NCBI GenBank assembly: GCA_001771935.1
Contig: MERD01000071.1
Span: forward strand, 126,624-165,416
Length of the DNA: 38,793 bases
Direction of reading: 5' to 3'
DNA from: Betaproteobacteria bacterium RIFCSPLOWO2_02_FULL_67_26
GTDB taxonomy: Bacteria > Pseudomonadota > Gammaproteobacteria > Burkholderiales > SG8-41
Shown: positions 1 through 8,793 of the stretch, piece after piece
Numbering within the stretch: position 1 is the stretch's first letter
Layout of the letters: every line of letters starts with the position of its first letter
Program-made: the position numbers and the translations under genes
The notes under the pieces: model-generated
What the model was told of the DNA's origin: nothing
Seen by the model: only the letters and a program-made list of their open reading frames with translations
Databases searched by the model: none

Positions 1-492
1 CGGATCGTGGCGCGGGGCGCGGTGGCGACCGAGGCGCTTGCCCGCGCGTTCGACTTTGGCGCCGCGATTGCGGGCGCCGAGCTCGCGGGCGTGATGGAGC
101 GCGCGCTCGAGATGAGCCTCGAATATCTCAAGACGCGCGTGCAATTCGGAAAACCGATCGGGGCGTTCCAGGCCCTGCAGCATCGCGCCGTGGACCTGTA
201 CATACACAAGGAGCTGGCGAGCGCGGTGCTGGAGGAAGCACTGGGCCTCCTCGACCGCGGCCCCGATGCGCGGACGCGCGCGGCGCTCGCCAGCCGCGTG
301 AAGGCGCGCTGCGCGGACGCCGCGCTGCGGGTCACGCGGGAGACGATCCAGCTCCACGGCGCGATCGGCTTCACCGATGACTACGACGCGGGGCTGTACT
401 TGAAGCGCGCGCTCACGCTCGCGGCGTGGCTGGGACACCCGACCTGGCACCGCCGCCGCTATGCGCGGCACACCGTGGAGGTCAACGCATGA
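1..492 (+). CDS. Acyl-CoA dehydrogenase, C-terminal part (5' end outside window)
   Basis: The reading frame is open from the first base, so the start lies upstream and only about 163 residues are visible. They match the C-terminal helical domain of flavin-dependent acyl-CoA dehydrogenases: the segment [20 protein letters not shown] near residue 40, followed by [20 protein letters not shown], which lies near the active site in this family. The enzyme would introduce a 2,3-double bond into an acyl-CoA using FAD and pass electrons to ETF in the cytoplasm. The stop overlaps the next start (ATGA at 489-492), so it is translationally coupled to a second acyl-CoA dehydrogenase. Such paired genes often encode two subunits of one enzyme. 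The substrate cannot be told from this fragment. Confidence 0.9.
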   Translation, partial: RIVARGAVATEALARAFDFGAAIAGAELAGVMERALEMSLEYLKTRVQFGKPIGAFQALQHRAVDLYIHKELASAVLEEALGLLDRGPDARTRAALASRVKARCADAALRVTRETIQLHGAIGFTDDYDAGLYLKRALTLAAWLGHPTWHRRRYARHTVEVNA

Positions 493-1655
493 TTCCCGGG
501 GACACGGCGCCGGACTACAACGCGATGGACGACGGCGACTTCCGCCGGGAGGTCCGCGCGTTCGTCGAGCGCGAGTATCCGCCGCCGCTGCGCTACATCC
601 TGCACCGCTCGCGCTGGCACGAGATGCAGGGCTGGTGGAAGAAGCTCTGCGAAAAGGGCTGGATCGCGCCCAACTGGCCGCGCGAGTGGGGCGGCATGGC
701 GCTCGATGCCGGCAAGATGGTGATCTACCTCGAGGAGCTGGAGCGCCACGGGGTCGCGCGCCCGCCGGACCAGGGCATCACGCAGGTGGGCCCGCTCATC
801 ATGCGCTTCGGAACGCAGGCGCAGAAGGATCACTATCTGCCGCGCACGCGCTCCGGCGAGTACATCTGGTGCCAGGGCTATTCCGAGCCCAATGCGGGCT
901 CCGATCTCGCGAGCCTGCAAACCGCGGCGGTCATCGACGGCGACCATTTCGTCGTCAACGGCCAGAAGATCTGGACTTCGCTCGCCGACGATGCGACGCA
1001 CATCTATCTCCTCGCGCGCACCGACAAGGCGGCGAAGCAGCAGAGCGGCATCAGCTTCCTCCTGGTGGACCTGAAAACCCCCGGCATCACGCTGCGCCCG
1101 ATCCGCAACCTCGCGGGCCACGAGGAGTTCTGCCAGGTGTTCTTCGACAACGTGCGGGTGCCGCGCGATGCGCTGGTCGGGGCGCTCAACGACGGCTGGA
1201 CGGTGGCGAAGGCGCTGCTCGGCTTCGAGCGGCTCGGCATCGGCAGCCCGCGCCGCCCGCAGTACGCGTTGAACCGCCTGGAAGCGGTCGCGCGCGCGAA
1301 AGGACTCCTCGAGGACCCGGGATTCATGGACCGCTTCATCGCCCTCAAGCTCGACATCGAGGACGGGGCGGCGCTCTACGGCCGCTTCGTCGACCAGGTC
1401 AAGCGCGGCGAGCCGCTGGGGCAGGACGTCTCCATGCTGAAGATATGGACCATGGAGACCTGGCAGCGCCTGACGGAGCTGCTGGTCGAGGCCGGCGCCG
1501 AGCAGGGCGTCATCGCCGGCGTGAACGACGTCGCCGGCGTCGGGACCGACTTCCTGAATCCCTACTACTACTCGCGCCCCGCGACCATCTACGGCGGTTC
1601 GAGCGAGATCCAGCGCAACATCCTCGCCAAGTACGTGCTGAAGCTCCCATCCTGA
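489..1655 (+). CDS. Acyl-CoA dehydrogenase family protein
   Basis: A 388-aa protein of normal length for the family. It shows the N-terminal helical domain (residues about 10-120), the central beta-domain motif [19 protein letters not shown] that contacts FAD and substrate, and the C-terminal signature [17 protein letters not shown] close to the end. It should oxidise an acyl-CoA thioester with FAD as cofactor. The ATG at 489 was chosen because it overlaps the TGA of the preceding acyl-CoA dehydrogenase, which indicates coupled translation. The in-frame start further upstream at 426 would lie deep inside that gene. ridA follows 11 bases downstream on the same strand, so the three genes probably form one transcript. 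The substrate is not evident. Confidence 0.93.
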   Translation: MIPGDTAPDYNAMDDGDFRREVRAFVEREYPPPLRYILHRSRWHEMQGWWKKLCEKGWIAPNWPREWGGMALDAGKMVIYLEELERHGVARPPDQGITQVGPLIMRFGTQAQKDHYLPRTRSGEYIWCQGYSEPNAGSDLASLQTAAVIDGDHFVVNGQKIWTSLADDATHIYLLARTDKAAKQQSGISFLLVDLKTPGITLRPIRNLAGHEEFCQVFFDNVRVPRDALVGALNDGWTVAKALLGFERLGIGSPRRPQYALNRLEAVARAKGLLEDPGFMDRFIALKLDIEDGAALYGRFVDQVKRGEPLGQDVSMLKIWTMETWQRLTELLVEAGAEQGVIAGVNDVAGVGTDFLNPYYYSRPATIYGGSSEIQRNILAKYVLKLPS

Positions 1656-1666
1656 CGGAGGGCGAC

Positions 1667-2047
1667 ATGGCCAGACAGATCGTTCACACCGACGCCGCAC
1701 CGAAGGCGATCGGCACCTATTCGCAGGCGGTGCGCTGCGGCGCCACCGTTTACCTGGCGGGCCAGATCGGCCTCGATCCCCAGACGATGGAGATGGTCGC
1801 CGGCGTCGGCCCCCAGATCCACCGCGTGTTTCAGAACCTGCAGGCGGTGGCGCGGGCGGCGGGCGGCGACCTCAAGGACGTCGTCAAGCTCACGGTCTAC
1901 CTCACCGATCTCGGCAACTTCGCGCTGGTAAACGAGACCATGGCGACCTATTTTTCCGCGCCCTACCCCGCGCGTGCCGCGGTCGGCGTCGCATCACTGC
2001 CGCGCGGGGCGCAGGTGGAGATCGACGCCATCATGCATTTGGAGTGA
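1667..2047 (+). CDS. ridA: RidA family 2-iminobutanoate/2-iminopropanoate deaminase
   Basis: A 126-aa protein, the standard length of the RidA/YjgF/UK114 family. It begins [21 protein letters not shown] and ends [23 protein letters not shown], with the conserved arginine of the LPRG segment (about residue 104) that binds the carboxylate of the imine substrate. RidA trimers hydrolyse reactive enamine/imine intermediates released by PLP enzymes, which protects other PLP enzymes. The ATG at 1667 is preceded by a GGAG-type ribosome site (1657-1662, CGGAGGG). It lies between acyl-CoA dehydrogenase genes and recG. The product is a general housekeeping protein, so the context says little about a special role. 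Confidence 0.92.
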   Translation: MARQIVHTDAAPKAIGTYSQAVRCGATVYLAGQIGLDPQTMEMVAGVGPQIHRVFQNLQAVARAAGGDLKDVVKLTVYLTDLGNFALVNETMATYFSAPYPARAAVGVASLPRGAQVEIDAIMHLE

Positions 2048-2064
2048 TGAGTGATGGGTGATGA
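2048..2064 (+). repeat. Post-stop short repeat at the ridA/recG junction
   Basis: Immediately after the ridA stop codon the sequence reads TGAGTGATGGGTGATGA. The 13-mer GTGATGGGTGATG (2051-2063) recurs exactly, as its reverse complement, at 17629-17641 and 31197-31209. Each copy follows directly on the stop codon of a gene. Here it also supplies the recG start codon (GTG 2051 or ATG 2054). Confidence 0.7.
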
Positions 2065-4102
2065 GCTGCCAGGGTTGAGCAAGTCAACCCTGACACGGCT
2101 CGCCAGGCTCGGGATCGCGGCCCGGTTCGATCTGGTCCTGCATCTTCCACTGCGCTACGACGACGAGACGCGGCTCTATTCCCTGAACGAAGCGCCGGCG
2201 GGCCAGCCGGTGCAGGTCGAGGGCAAGAGCATTGAGTGCGACATCCAGTACCGCCCCCGGCGCCAGCTCGTTTGCCACATTCAGGACGGCAGCGGCGTGC
2301 TGACGCTGCGTTTCTTCAATTTCTACCCAAGCCAGCTGAAGCAGCTCGCCGCGGGCGCCCGGGTGCGCGCCTTTGGCGAGATCCGCCACGGGTTCTACGG
2401 TCCGGAGATGGTGCATCCGAAATACCGCGTGGTGCAGGAGGGCGCGCCCGTCCCGCGCGCGCTGACGCCGGTCTACCCGACGACCTCCGGGCTCGCGCAG
2501 GACGAGCTCCGGCGCCTGATTGCCCGCGCGCTCGTGGACTCCGACCTGGCGGACACGCTGCCCGGGGGGCTGATCGAGCGCCTGCGGTTGCCGGCGTTTC
2601 GCGATGCGGTGCTGCGGCTCCACAACCCGCCGCCGCAGACCCCGCGGGCGGCGCTCGCGGGCCGGACCCACCCCGCCTGGCGTCGCGTCAAGTTCGATGA
2701 GTTGCTCGCACAACAGCTCTCGATGCAGGCGCATTACCGCCGGCGCAAAGCAGCGGGCGCGCCGGCGCTCCGGCCGCGCGGCAAGCTGGCGCAGGCGCTC
2801 TTGTCGCGCCTGCCCTTCAAGCTCACCACGGCGCAGAACAAGGCGCTCGCGCAGATACGCCACGATCTCGCGCAGCCGCACCCCATGCAGCGCCTGTTGC
2901 AGGGTGATGTCGGCAGCGGCAAGACGGTGGTCGCCGCACTGGCAGCGTTGCAGAGCGTGGAAAACGGCCGCCAGGTCGCGGTCATGGCGCCCACCGAGAT
3001 CCTGGCCGAGCAGCATTACCGGAAATTCGCCGCGTGGCTCGAGCCGCTGGGAATCCGGGTCGCGTGGCTCTCGGGCGGGCTTGGGCGCAAGGAGAAGCGC
3101 GCGGCGCTCGCCGCTGTCGCGAAGGGAGAGGCGATGATCGCGGTGGGCACCCACGCGCTGATCGAGGAGGAAGTCGAATTCGCCGGTCTCGCGCTCGCCA
3201 TCGTGGACGAGCAGCACCGCTTCGGCGTGCACCAGCGCCTCGCCCTGCGCATGAAGGGCGCCCGCCCCAACCCGGGCGCGCAGCCGCACCAGCTGATGAT
3301 GAGCGCCACGCCCATCCCGCGCACGCTCGCGATGAGCTATTACGCCGATCTCGACGTGTCCGTGATCGACGAGGCTCCGCCGGGGCGGACACCGGTCACC
3401 ACCAAGCTCGTGTCGGCGGCGCGGCGTGGCGAGGTGATCCGGCGCGTGCGCGACGCCTGCATGGCGGGCAGCCAGGCGTACTGGGTGTGCCCGCTGATAG
3501 AGGAATCCGAGGCGCTGCAGCTGAAAACCGCGCTCGCAACGCACGCCACGCTCGTCGCGACCTTTCCCGAGCTCAGGCTCGGGCTCGTCCACGGCCGCCT
3601 CCAGACCGGGGAAAAAGCGCGCGTCATGGATGCTTTCCGCGGCGGCGCGATCCAGCTCCTCGTCGCCACTACCGTGATCGAGGTCGGGGTGGACGTGCCC
3701 AACGCGACGCTGATGGTGATCGAGCACGCCGAGCGCATGGGGCTTGCGCAACTGCACCAGCTGCGGGGGCGCGTCGGGCGCGGCGCGGACGCCGCCGCCT
3801 GCATCCTGCTCTATGCCAATCCGCTCACGCCCGCGGCGCGCGAGCGGCTGAAAATCGTCTACCAGCACCAGGACGGCTTCGAGATCGCGCGTCACGATCT
3901 CCGGCTGCGCGGGCCGGGCGAGCTCCTCGGCGCGCGCCAGAGCGGCATCCCGATGCTGCGTTTCGCCGACCTCGACGCCGACCTCGATCTGCTCGATCAG
4001 GCGCGCGCGGCGGCCGCGACGCTGCTGCGCGAGCAGCCGGACGCCGCGCGCGCTCACCTCGCGCGGTGGTTCGGCGGCCGGCACGAGTTCCTCAAGGTCT
4101 AG
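2054..4102 (+). CDS. recG: ATP-dependent DNA helicase RecG
   Basis: A protein of about 682 aa (E. coli RecG is 693). RecG is a monomeric superfamily 2 helicase that remodels stalled replication forks and branch-migrates Holliday junctions. The N-terminal wedge/OB-fold region has LVLHLPLRYDDETRLY and VLTLRFFNFYPSQLKQL. The helicase core has Walker A GDVGSGKT (about residues 284-291), the DEQH box VDEQHRFGVHQR (about 384-395), SATPIPRTLAM, and motif VI QLRGRVGRG (about 569). The C-terminal RGPGELLG is typical. The start is uncertain: GTG 2051 and ATG 2054 are adjacent, both inside a short repeat, and there is no clear Shine-Dalgarno. No other in-frame start fits the family N-terminus. Confidence 0.97.
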   Translation: MGDELPGLSKSTLTRLARLGIAARFDLVLHLPLRYDDETRLYSLNEAPAGQPVQVEGKSIECDIQYRPRRQLVCHIQDGSGVLTLRFFNFYPSQLKQLAAGARVRAFGEIRHGFYGPEMVHPKYRVVQEGAPVPRALTPVYPTTSGLAQDELRRLIARALVDSDLADTLPGGLIERLRLPAFRDAVLRLHNPPPQTPRAALAGRTHPAWRRVKFDELLAQQLSMQAHYRRRKAAGAPALRPRGKLAQALLSRLPFKLTTAQNKALAQIRHDLAQPHPMQRLLQGDVGSGKTVVAALAALQSVENGRQVAVMAPTEILAEQHYRKFAAWLEPLGIRVAWLSGGLGRKEKRAALAAVAKGEAMIAVGTHALIEEEVEFAGLALAIVDEQHRFGVHQRLALRMKGARPNPGAQPHQLMMSATPIPRTLAMSYYADLDVSVIDEAPPGRTPVTTKLVSAARRGEVIRRVRDACMAGSQAYWVCPLIEESEALQLKTALATHATLVATFPELRLGLVHGRLQTGEKARVMDAFRGGAIQLLVATTVIEVGVDVPNATLMVIEHAERMGLAQLHQLRGRVGRGADAAACILLYANPLTPAARERLKIVYQHQDGFEIARHDLRLRGPGELLGARQSGIPMLRFADLDADLDLLDQARAAAATLLREQPDAARAHLARWFGGRHEFLKV

Positions 4103-4164
4103 CCGCCGAAAGCCGGATGCTAGACTTAGCGCCTGCCCGTTTTCCCACGGGGATTGCCCGAGCC

Positions 4165-5043
4165 ATGACTCTCCAGCAGCGCCTCGACGCGTACGAGCGG
4201 CTGATGCGCCTCGACAAGCCGATCGGCGCGCTGCTGCTGCTGTGGCCCACGCTATGGGCTCTGTGGCTTGCCGTCCGCGGCGTCCCGCGCTGGGAGATCC
4301 TGCTCATCTTCATCACCGGCACGGTGCTGATGCGCTGCGCGGGATGCGTCATCAACGATCTCGCCGATCGCGATTTCGATCCCCACGTCGAGCGCACCCG
4401 GGACCGCCCGCTGGCCGCGGGCGTGGTGAGCCCCCTGGAAGCCCTGACGCTCGCGACCGTCCTGCTGCTGATCGCGTTCGGGCTCGTCCTGCAGTTGAAC
4501 GAGCTCGCCCTCATCCTGTCGCTGTTCGGGCTGGCGATCACGGTGCTCTACCCCTTTCTCAAGCGCTTTTTCGTGTTTCCGCAGGCGGGGCTCGGCATTG
4601 CGTTCAGTTTCGGGATTCCCATGGCCTATGCCGCGCAACTGGGCGCGCTGCCGGCGCCGGGGTGGGCGCTGATGGCGGCCACGTTTTTCTGGATCATCGC
4701 CTACGACACCGAGTACGCGATGGTGGACCGCGAGGACGACGCGAAGCTGGGGCTCAAGTCGTCCGCGATCGTGCTCGCTCGCCATGATGTCGCCGGCGTC
4801 ATGGCCGCGCACGGACTGTTTCTGGCGATCATGGCGGCGATCGGTTACTGGCAGTACCACGGCATTCTCTATTTTCTTGGCCTCGCGGCCGCGGCCGGTC
4901 TGGCCCTCCACCAGTACCGGCTGATCAGGGGCCGCGGGCGCGACCGCTGCTTCGAGGCATTCCGCAACAACAACTGGGTCGGGCTCGCCGTTTTCGCCGG
5001 AATCGCGCTCGACCTCCACTTCCGCATCCTGATAGTCCGGTGA
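4165..5043 (+). CDS. ubiA: 4-hydroxybenzoate octaprenyltransferase UbiA
   Basis: A 292-aa integral membrane protein (E. coli UbiA is 290). It attaches the polyprenyl tail to 4-hydroxybenzoate, the first membrane step of ubiquinone synthesis. Both Mg-diphosphate binding motifs of the UbiA family are present: NDLADRDFD (residues 64-72) and [12 protein letters not shown] (about 181-192). Several hydrophobic segments of about 20 residues alternate along the chain. ATG 4165 matches the family start ([27 protein letters not shown]). An in-frame ATG at 4117 would add 16 residues, but that stretch (ATGCTAGACTTAG) looks more like leader or -10 sequence. ubiD follows 7 bases downstream, so the two ubiquinone genes are probably co-transcribed. 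Confidence 0.96.
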   Translation: MTLQQRLDAYERLMRLDKPIGALLLLWPTLWALWLAVRGVPRWEILLIFITGTVLMRCAGCVINDLADRDFDPHVERTRDRPLAAGVVSPLEALTLATVLLLIAFGLVLQLNELALILSLFGLAITVLYPFLKRFFVFPQAGLGIAFSFGIPMAYAAQLGALPAPGWALMAATFFWIIAYDTEYAMVDREDDAKLGLKSSAIVLARHDVAGVMAAHGLFLAIMAAIGYWQYHGILYFLGLAAAAGLALHQYRLIRGRGRDRCFEAFRNNNWVGLAVFAGIALDLHFRILIVR

Positions 5044-5050
5044 GCGCGCC

Positions 5051-6523
5051 ATGAAGTACCACGATCTGCGCGATTTCATGGCCGGGCTCGAGGCGCGCGG
5101 CGAGCTGAAGCGCGTTTCTGCGACGGTCGATCCGCGCCTCGAGATGACCGAGATCTGCGACCGCGTGCTGAAGGCGGGCGGGCCGGCGCTGCTGTTCGAG
5201 AAGCCGGCGGGGCACGCGATGCCCGTGCTCGGCAACCTGTTCGGCACCGTGCGGCGCGTCGCGCTCGGCATGGGCGTGGACGCCGACGATCCCACCGCCG
5301 CCCTGCGCGAGCTGGGCCAGCTGCTTGCCCGTCTCAAGGAGCCCGAGCCGCCCACGGGCTGGAAAGACGCGTGGGACAAGCTGCCGCTCCTGAAGACCGT
5401 GCTGGCGATGGAGCCACGCGCGGTGTCGCAAGCCCCCTGCCAGGAGACCGTGCTCGAAGGCCCGGACGTGGACCTCGGGCGGCTGCCGGTCCAGACCTGC
5501 TGGCCGGGGGACGCGGCGCCGCTCATCACGTGGGGCCTCACCATAACGCGCGGACCGGCCCAGCGTCGCCAGAACCTCGGCATCTATCGCCAGCAGGTGA
5601 TTGGCCGCAACCAGGTCATCATGCGCTGGCTCGCGCAGCGCGGCGGCGCGCTCGACTACCGGGATCACTGCCTGGCGCACCCGCAGGAGCCATTCCCCAT
5701 CGCGGTGGCGCTGGGGGCCGATCCCGCCACCATGATCTCGGCGGTGACGCCGGTGCCGGATGCGTTGTCCGAGTACCAGTTCGCGGGGCTGTTGCGCGGA
5801 TCGAAGACCGAGGTGGTGAAGTGCCTCGGCCACGGGCTGCAGGTGCCGGCGTCCGCGGAAATCGTGCTCGAGGGCCGGATCCATCCCGGCGAAACCGCGC
5901 TCGAAGGCCCGTTCGGCGACCATACGGGCTATTACAACGAAACGGAGCGCTTTCCGGTTTTCACCATCGACCGGATCACGTCGCGGCGCGACCCGATCTA
6001 CCACTCGACCTATACCGGAAGACCGCCCGACGAGCCCGCAGTGCTCGGACTGGCGCTGAACGAGGTATTCGTGCCGCTGCTGACGCGCCAGTTCCCGGAG
6101 ATCGTCGACTTTCACCTGCCGCCGGAGGGCTGCTCCTACCGCGTCGCGTGCGTCGCCATCCGCAAGCAGTACGCGGGGCACGCCCGGCGCGTGATGTTCG
6201 GTGTCTGGTCTTTCCTCAGGCAGTTCATGTACACCAAGTTCATCATCGTCACGGATGCGGACGTCAATGTCCGCGACTGGAAGGAGGTGATCTGGGCGCT
6301 CGCGACACGGGTGGATCCGCGCCGGGACACCGTCATCACGGAACACACGCCGGTCGACTATCTCGACTTTGCAAGCCCCGTTCCGGGGCTCGGCTCCAAG
6401 ATGGGGATAGACGCGACCAACAAATGGCCGGGCGAGACCGACCGCCGCTGGGGCGAGCCGATTGCGATGAGCGAGGACGTGAAGCGCCGCGTGGATGCGT
6501 TGTGGCGCGAGCTGGGGCTCTAA
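5051..6523 (+). CDS. ubiD: 3-octaprenyl-4-hydroxybenzoate decarboxylase UbiD
   Basis: A 490-aa protein (E. coli UbiD is 497). It decarboxylates octaprenyl-4-hydroxybenzoate using prenylated FMN, the step after UbiA in ubiquinone synthesis. Characteristic features are the start [21 protein letters not shown], the segment [21 protein letters not shown], and the acidic motif [15 protein letters not shown] whose glutamates (about 281 and 285) belong to the prFMN/active-site region. The protein ends [15 protein letters not shown]. It lies 7 bases after ubiA. The prFMN-making enzyme UbiX is not in this window. Confidence 0.96.
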   Translation: MKYHDLRDFMAGLEARGELKRVSATVDPRLEMTEICDRVLKAGGPALLFEKPAGHAMPVLGNLFGTVRRVALGMGVDADDPTAALRELGQLLARLKEPEPPTGWKDAWDKLPLLKTVLAMEPRAVSQAPCQETVLEGPDVDLGRLPVQTCWPGDAAPLITWGLTITRGPAQRRQNLGIYRQQVIGRNQVIMRWLAQRGGALDYRDHCLAHPQEPFPIAVALGADPATMISAVTPVPDALSEYQFAGLLRGSKTEVVKCLGHGLQVPASAEIVLEGRIHPGETALEGPFGDHTGYYNETERFPVFTIDRITSRRDPIYHSTYTGRPPDEPAVLGLALNEVFVPLLTRQFPEIVDFHLPPEGCSYRVACVAIRKQYAGHARRVMFGVWSFLRQFMYTKFIIVTDADVNVRDWKEVIWALATRVDPRRDTVITEHTPVDYLDFASPVPGLGSKMGIDATNKWPGETDRRWGEPIAMSEDVKRRVDALWRELGL

Positions 6524-6562
6524 GCGATTCCAGCGCAGGCGCAGCGGCGCCGGGCCCGGAAG

Positions 6563-7144
6563 CTACTCGAAGTTGTAGTGGATGCCGACGTTGAACTTGC
6601 CCAATCCCGGCATGCGCGGCTGGCCCGGCAGCCTGCCGCCGAAGCGCACCTTGCTTTCCCTCTCGCTGTCGAGCGGGCTCAGGAAGCGAATCGGCCCGAA
6701 GCGCCCGGATATTTCCCACCCGGTCTTGGGCGCGTACGCGGATGGGGTCAGCTTCAGTCCGGTTCCCCCCGCGGCACGGCTCGGGAATCCATACTGCGTG
6801 TCCTCGGCCCGCGAATAAGCGATGGCTCCGCTCGCCGCCGGGCCGGGTCGGACAGCGTCGGCACGGGGGGATGGGGTGGCCACCGGGGCGATGGGGATCG
6901 AGCGCAATTCGTCGGAGCGGGAAACCGCAGTCGCTGCGCCGACGTTCAATTTCAGCCCGTGTGAGTGGCTCTCAACGGGAATTCCGGCGGGCCGGTCAAT
7001 CCGGGCGGATGCTGACTGAGGCGGCTGCGGATTTTCCGCCGTTTCGGGCTGCGGGCGAGGCGTGAGATCGGCGGCGTACGCTGCAATAACCGGCAACATC
7101 GCCGTCGCAATCACCGAAACCAGAGCCGTGCGAATACGTTGCAT
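6563..7144 (-). CDS. Hypothetical exported protein
   Basis: A 193-aa protein of unknown function. The N-terminus (MQRIRTALVSVIATAMLPVI, ending AAYA-A) is a good Sec signal peptide with cleavage near residue 23. The middle is rich in proline, alanine and serine and looks disordered. The C-terminal third (KTGWEISGRFGPIRFLSPLD and FGGRLPGQPRMPGLGKFNVG) has alternating polar/hydrophobic residues compatible with beta strands, so a periplasmic or outer-membrane location is possible. ATG 7144 is preferred because a GGGGGA ribosome site sits 6 bases ahead of it; ATG 7150 and GTG 7159 are alternatives. It converges with ubiD. I do not recognise the family. Confidence 0.65.
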   Translation of the reverse strand: MQRIRTALVSVIATAMLPVIAAYAADLTPRPQPETAENPQPPQSASARIDRPAGIPVESHSHGLKLNVGAATAVSRSDELRSIPIAPVATPSPRADAVRPGPAASGAIAYSRAEDTQYGFPSRAAGGTGLKLTPSAYAPKTGWEISGRFGPIRFLSPLDSERESKVRFGGRLPGQPRMPGLGKFNVGIHYNFE

Positions 7145-7165
7145 CGACATCCCCCGCACCCGCTT

Positions 7166-7193
7166 ATTTTACGCCGGCCGTTGCGCGAATCAA
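7166..7193 (-). promoter_or_regulatory. Predicted sigma-70 promoter of the 6563-7144 gene
   Basis: On the minus strand, TTGATT (7193-7188) and TAAAAT (7171-7166) are separated by 16 bases, about 20 bases upstream of the chosen ATG at 7144. Each box has two or fewer mismatches to TTGACA/TATAAT. This is a sequence match only. Confidence 0.5.
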
Positions 7194-7267
7194 CGACCCA
7201 GGTCAAATGATTCGACCCCTGATGGGCGACGAAGTTTTCAATCGAGCGACGGACCCGGGGCCCCCGA

Positions 7268-8761
7268 TCAGCGGCGCCGGCAGCAGGGCCCGGCATCGCG
7301 ATCGTGGACCCATCTCAGCAGTGCGTCCTGCACGGGCCGCGCGTTGCCGGCATTGGCGTGGTTGACGATGAAGACCACGACCACGCGCCGTCCCTGGCTA
7401 TCCAGCACGTAGCCGGCGATCGAGCGCACGCCCGCGAGCGAGCCGGTCTTGATGTGGGCCTGGCCCGCCACCCCCGCACCCGACAGGCGCTTTTTCATCG
7501 TGCCGTCCACGGCGGCGACCGGCAGCGAAGCGAGCAGCTCGGGCATGACCGCGCTCCTGAACGCCGTCAGCAGGAGCTGTCCCAGGCTGCCGGCGCTGAT
7601 GCGCTCGACGCGCGACAGCCCGGAGCCGTTCTCCAGCACCAGCTCCGGGAACGACAAGCCCTTGCCCGCCAGCCACTGGCGGATGACGCGGCCCGTCTTG
7701 TGGGCGGCGGCCGGCGCGCCCGCCCCCACCGCGCCCAGGGTCAGGTAGAGCTGGCGCGCCATCACGTTGTTGGAGTACTTGTTGATGTCGCGCACGACTT
7801 CCGCGAGCGCGGGCGACTGCACGGCGGCGATGAGCCGGGCTTCCGCGCCCGCGTCGCCGTCGCGCACGCCCCCGCCGAGCGTTCCGCCGAGCTCGCGCCA
7901 CAGCTCACGGAACAGGCCGAGGGTGTACTGGGCGTGGCCGAGCACGCTGAAATTGCGCGCGCGCTCGCCGCAACTCGCGGGATAGGCGCCGTTGAAGGCG
8001 AGGCGCGCCGTCGTCGAGTTGCCTTGGGCATCGAGCCTGAGCTTCCCGACCCAGTCGCCGCAGGCGCCTTTCGCGTCGAGCGCGAGGTTGTTGACGATCT
8101 GCACCTGGGGCAGCACCGGCTGCGCGACGATGCGTATCGAGCGGGCGTCGGTGTCCGGTATGAACTGCAGCCGCACCGCCTTGAAGTTGACGAGCAGGGC
8201 ATCGGGCCCGGTGTTGTAGGGCCGCGTCGGCTGGTCGTCGAAGCGCGAGGGATCGTACTCCTCGACGGCGAAATATTTCCGGTCGAGAACGAGGTCGCCC
8301 CGGATCTCGCGCAATCCCCGCGCGCGCAGCTCCCGCAGCAACAGCCAGAAGTTCTCCAGCGTGAGCTTGGGGTCGCCCCGGCCCCGGATCACGAGATCCC
8401 CGGCGAGCACCTCGTCCTTGAGCACCCCGGCCGCGTAGGCCTCGGTGACCCAGGTGTAGGCCGGGCCCAGCAGCTCGAGGCCGGCATAGGTGGTTAGGAG
8501 CTTGATGCTGGAGGCGGGATTCATCGCGCGCTCGGCCCCCGCCGCGAGCAGCGGGCGCTCGGCGCCGATCTCGTGCACGTAGAACGCCGCCGCGCTCTCG
8601 GGTATTCCGGCCTGCGCGAGGGCGCGCGCGAGCGGCTCCGGCAGTTGCGCGCGCGCGGCTTGCGGCAGGCCGGCGGTGGCGAGCGCCAACGCCGCCAGCA
8701 GCCATCTCGCGGGCCGCCCCGCTCTTCCGGCCGCCCCGCCCGATTGGATCGATCTCGTCAT
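7268..8761 (-). CDS. dacB: D-alanyl-D-alanine carboxypeptidase/endopeptidase PBP4
   Basis: A 497-aa class C low-molecular-mass penicillin-binding protein (E. coli DacB is 477). It cleaves D-Ala-D-Ala stem peptides and D-Ala-mDAP cross-links in periplasmic peptidoglycan. All three active-site motifs are present: SSIK (residues 84-87, catalytic Ser), SNN in KYSNNVMARQ, and KTG in HIKTGSLAGVRSIAGYV. A signal peptide covers residues 1-38 (WLLAALALATAGLPQAARA). The ATG at 8761 was chosen because it directly precedes the signal sequence. ATG 8776 and TTG 8797 are possible; the TTG would overlap the bioA stop. bioA lies immediately upstream on the same strand. Confidence 0.94.
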   Translation of the reverse strand: MTRSIQSGGAAGRAGRPARWLLAALALATAGLPQAARAQLPEPLARALAQAGIPESAAAFYVHEIGAERPLLAAGAERAMNPASSIKLLTTYAGLELLGPAYTWVTEAYAAGVLKDEVLAGDLVIRGRGDPKLTLENFWLLLRELRARGLREIRGDLVLDRKYFAVEEYDPSRFDDQPTRPYNTGPDALLVNFKAVRLQFIPDTDARSIRIVAQPVLPQVQIVNNLALDAKGACGDWVGKLRLDAQGNSTTARLAFNGAYPASCGERARNFSVLGHAQYTLGLFRELWRELGGTLGGGVRDGDAGAEARLIAAVQSPALAEVVRDINKYSNNVMARQLYLTLGAVGAGAPAAAHKTGRVIRQWLAGKGLSFPELVLENGSGLSRVERISAGSLGQLLLTAFRSAVMPELLASLPVAAVDGTMKKRLSGAGVAGQAHIKTGSLAGVRSIAGYVLDSQGRRVVVVFIVNHANAGNARPVQDALLRWVHDRDAGPCCRRR

Positions 8762-8793
8762 GCCCGTTGGCGGCATTATGCCGCAGCTTGCGC

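Noticed and set aside
2084..4084. 666-codon open frame antisense to recG
   Set aside because: Composition is Arg/Glu/His-rich shadow sequence; recG on the plus strand is certain and explains the openness.
4117..4164. Upstream in-frame ATG start for ubiA
   Set aside because: It would add 16 residues not seen in the family, and the DNA looks like leader or -10 sequence.
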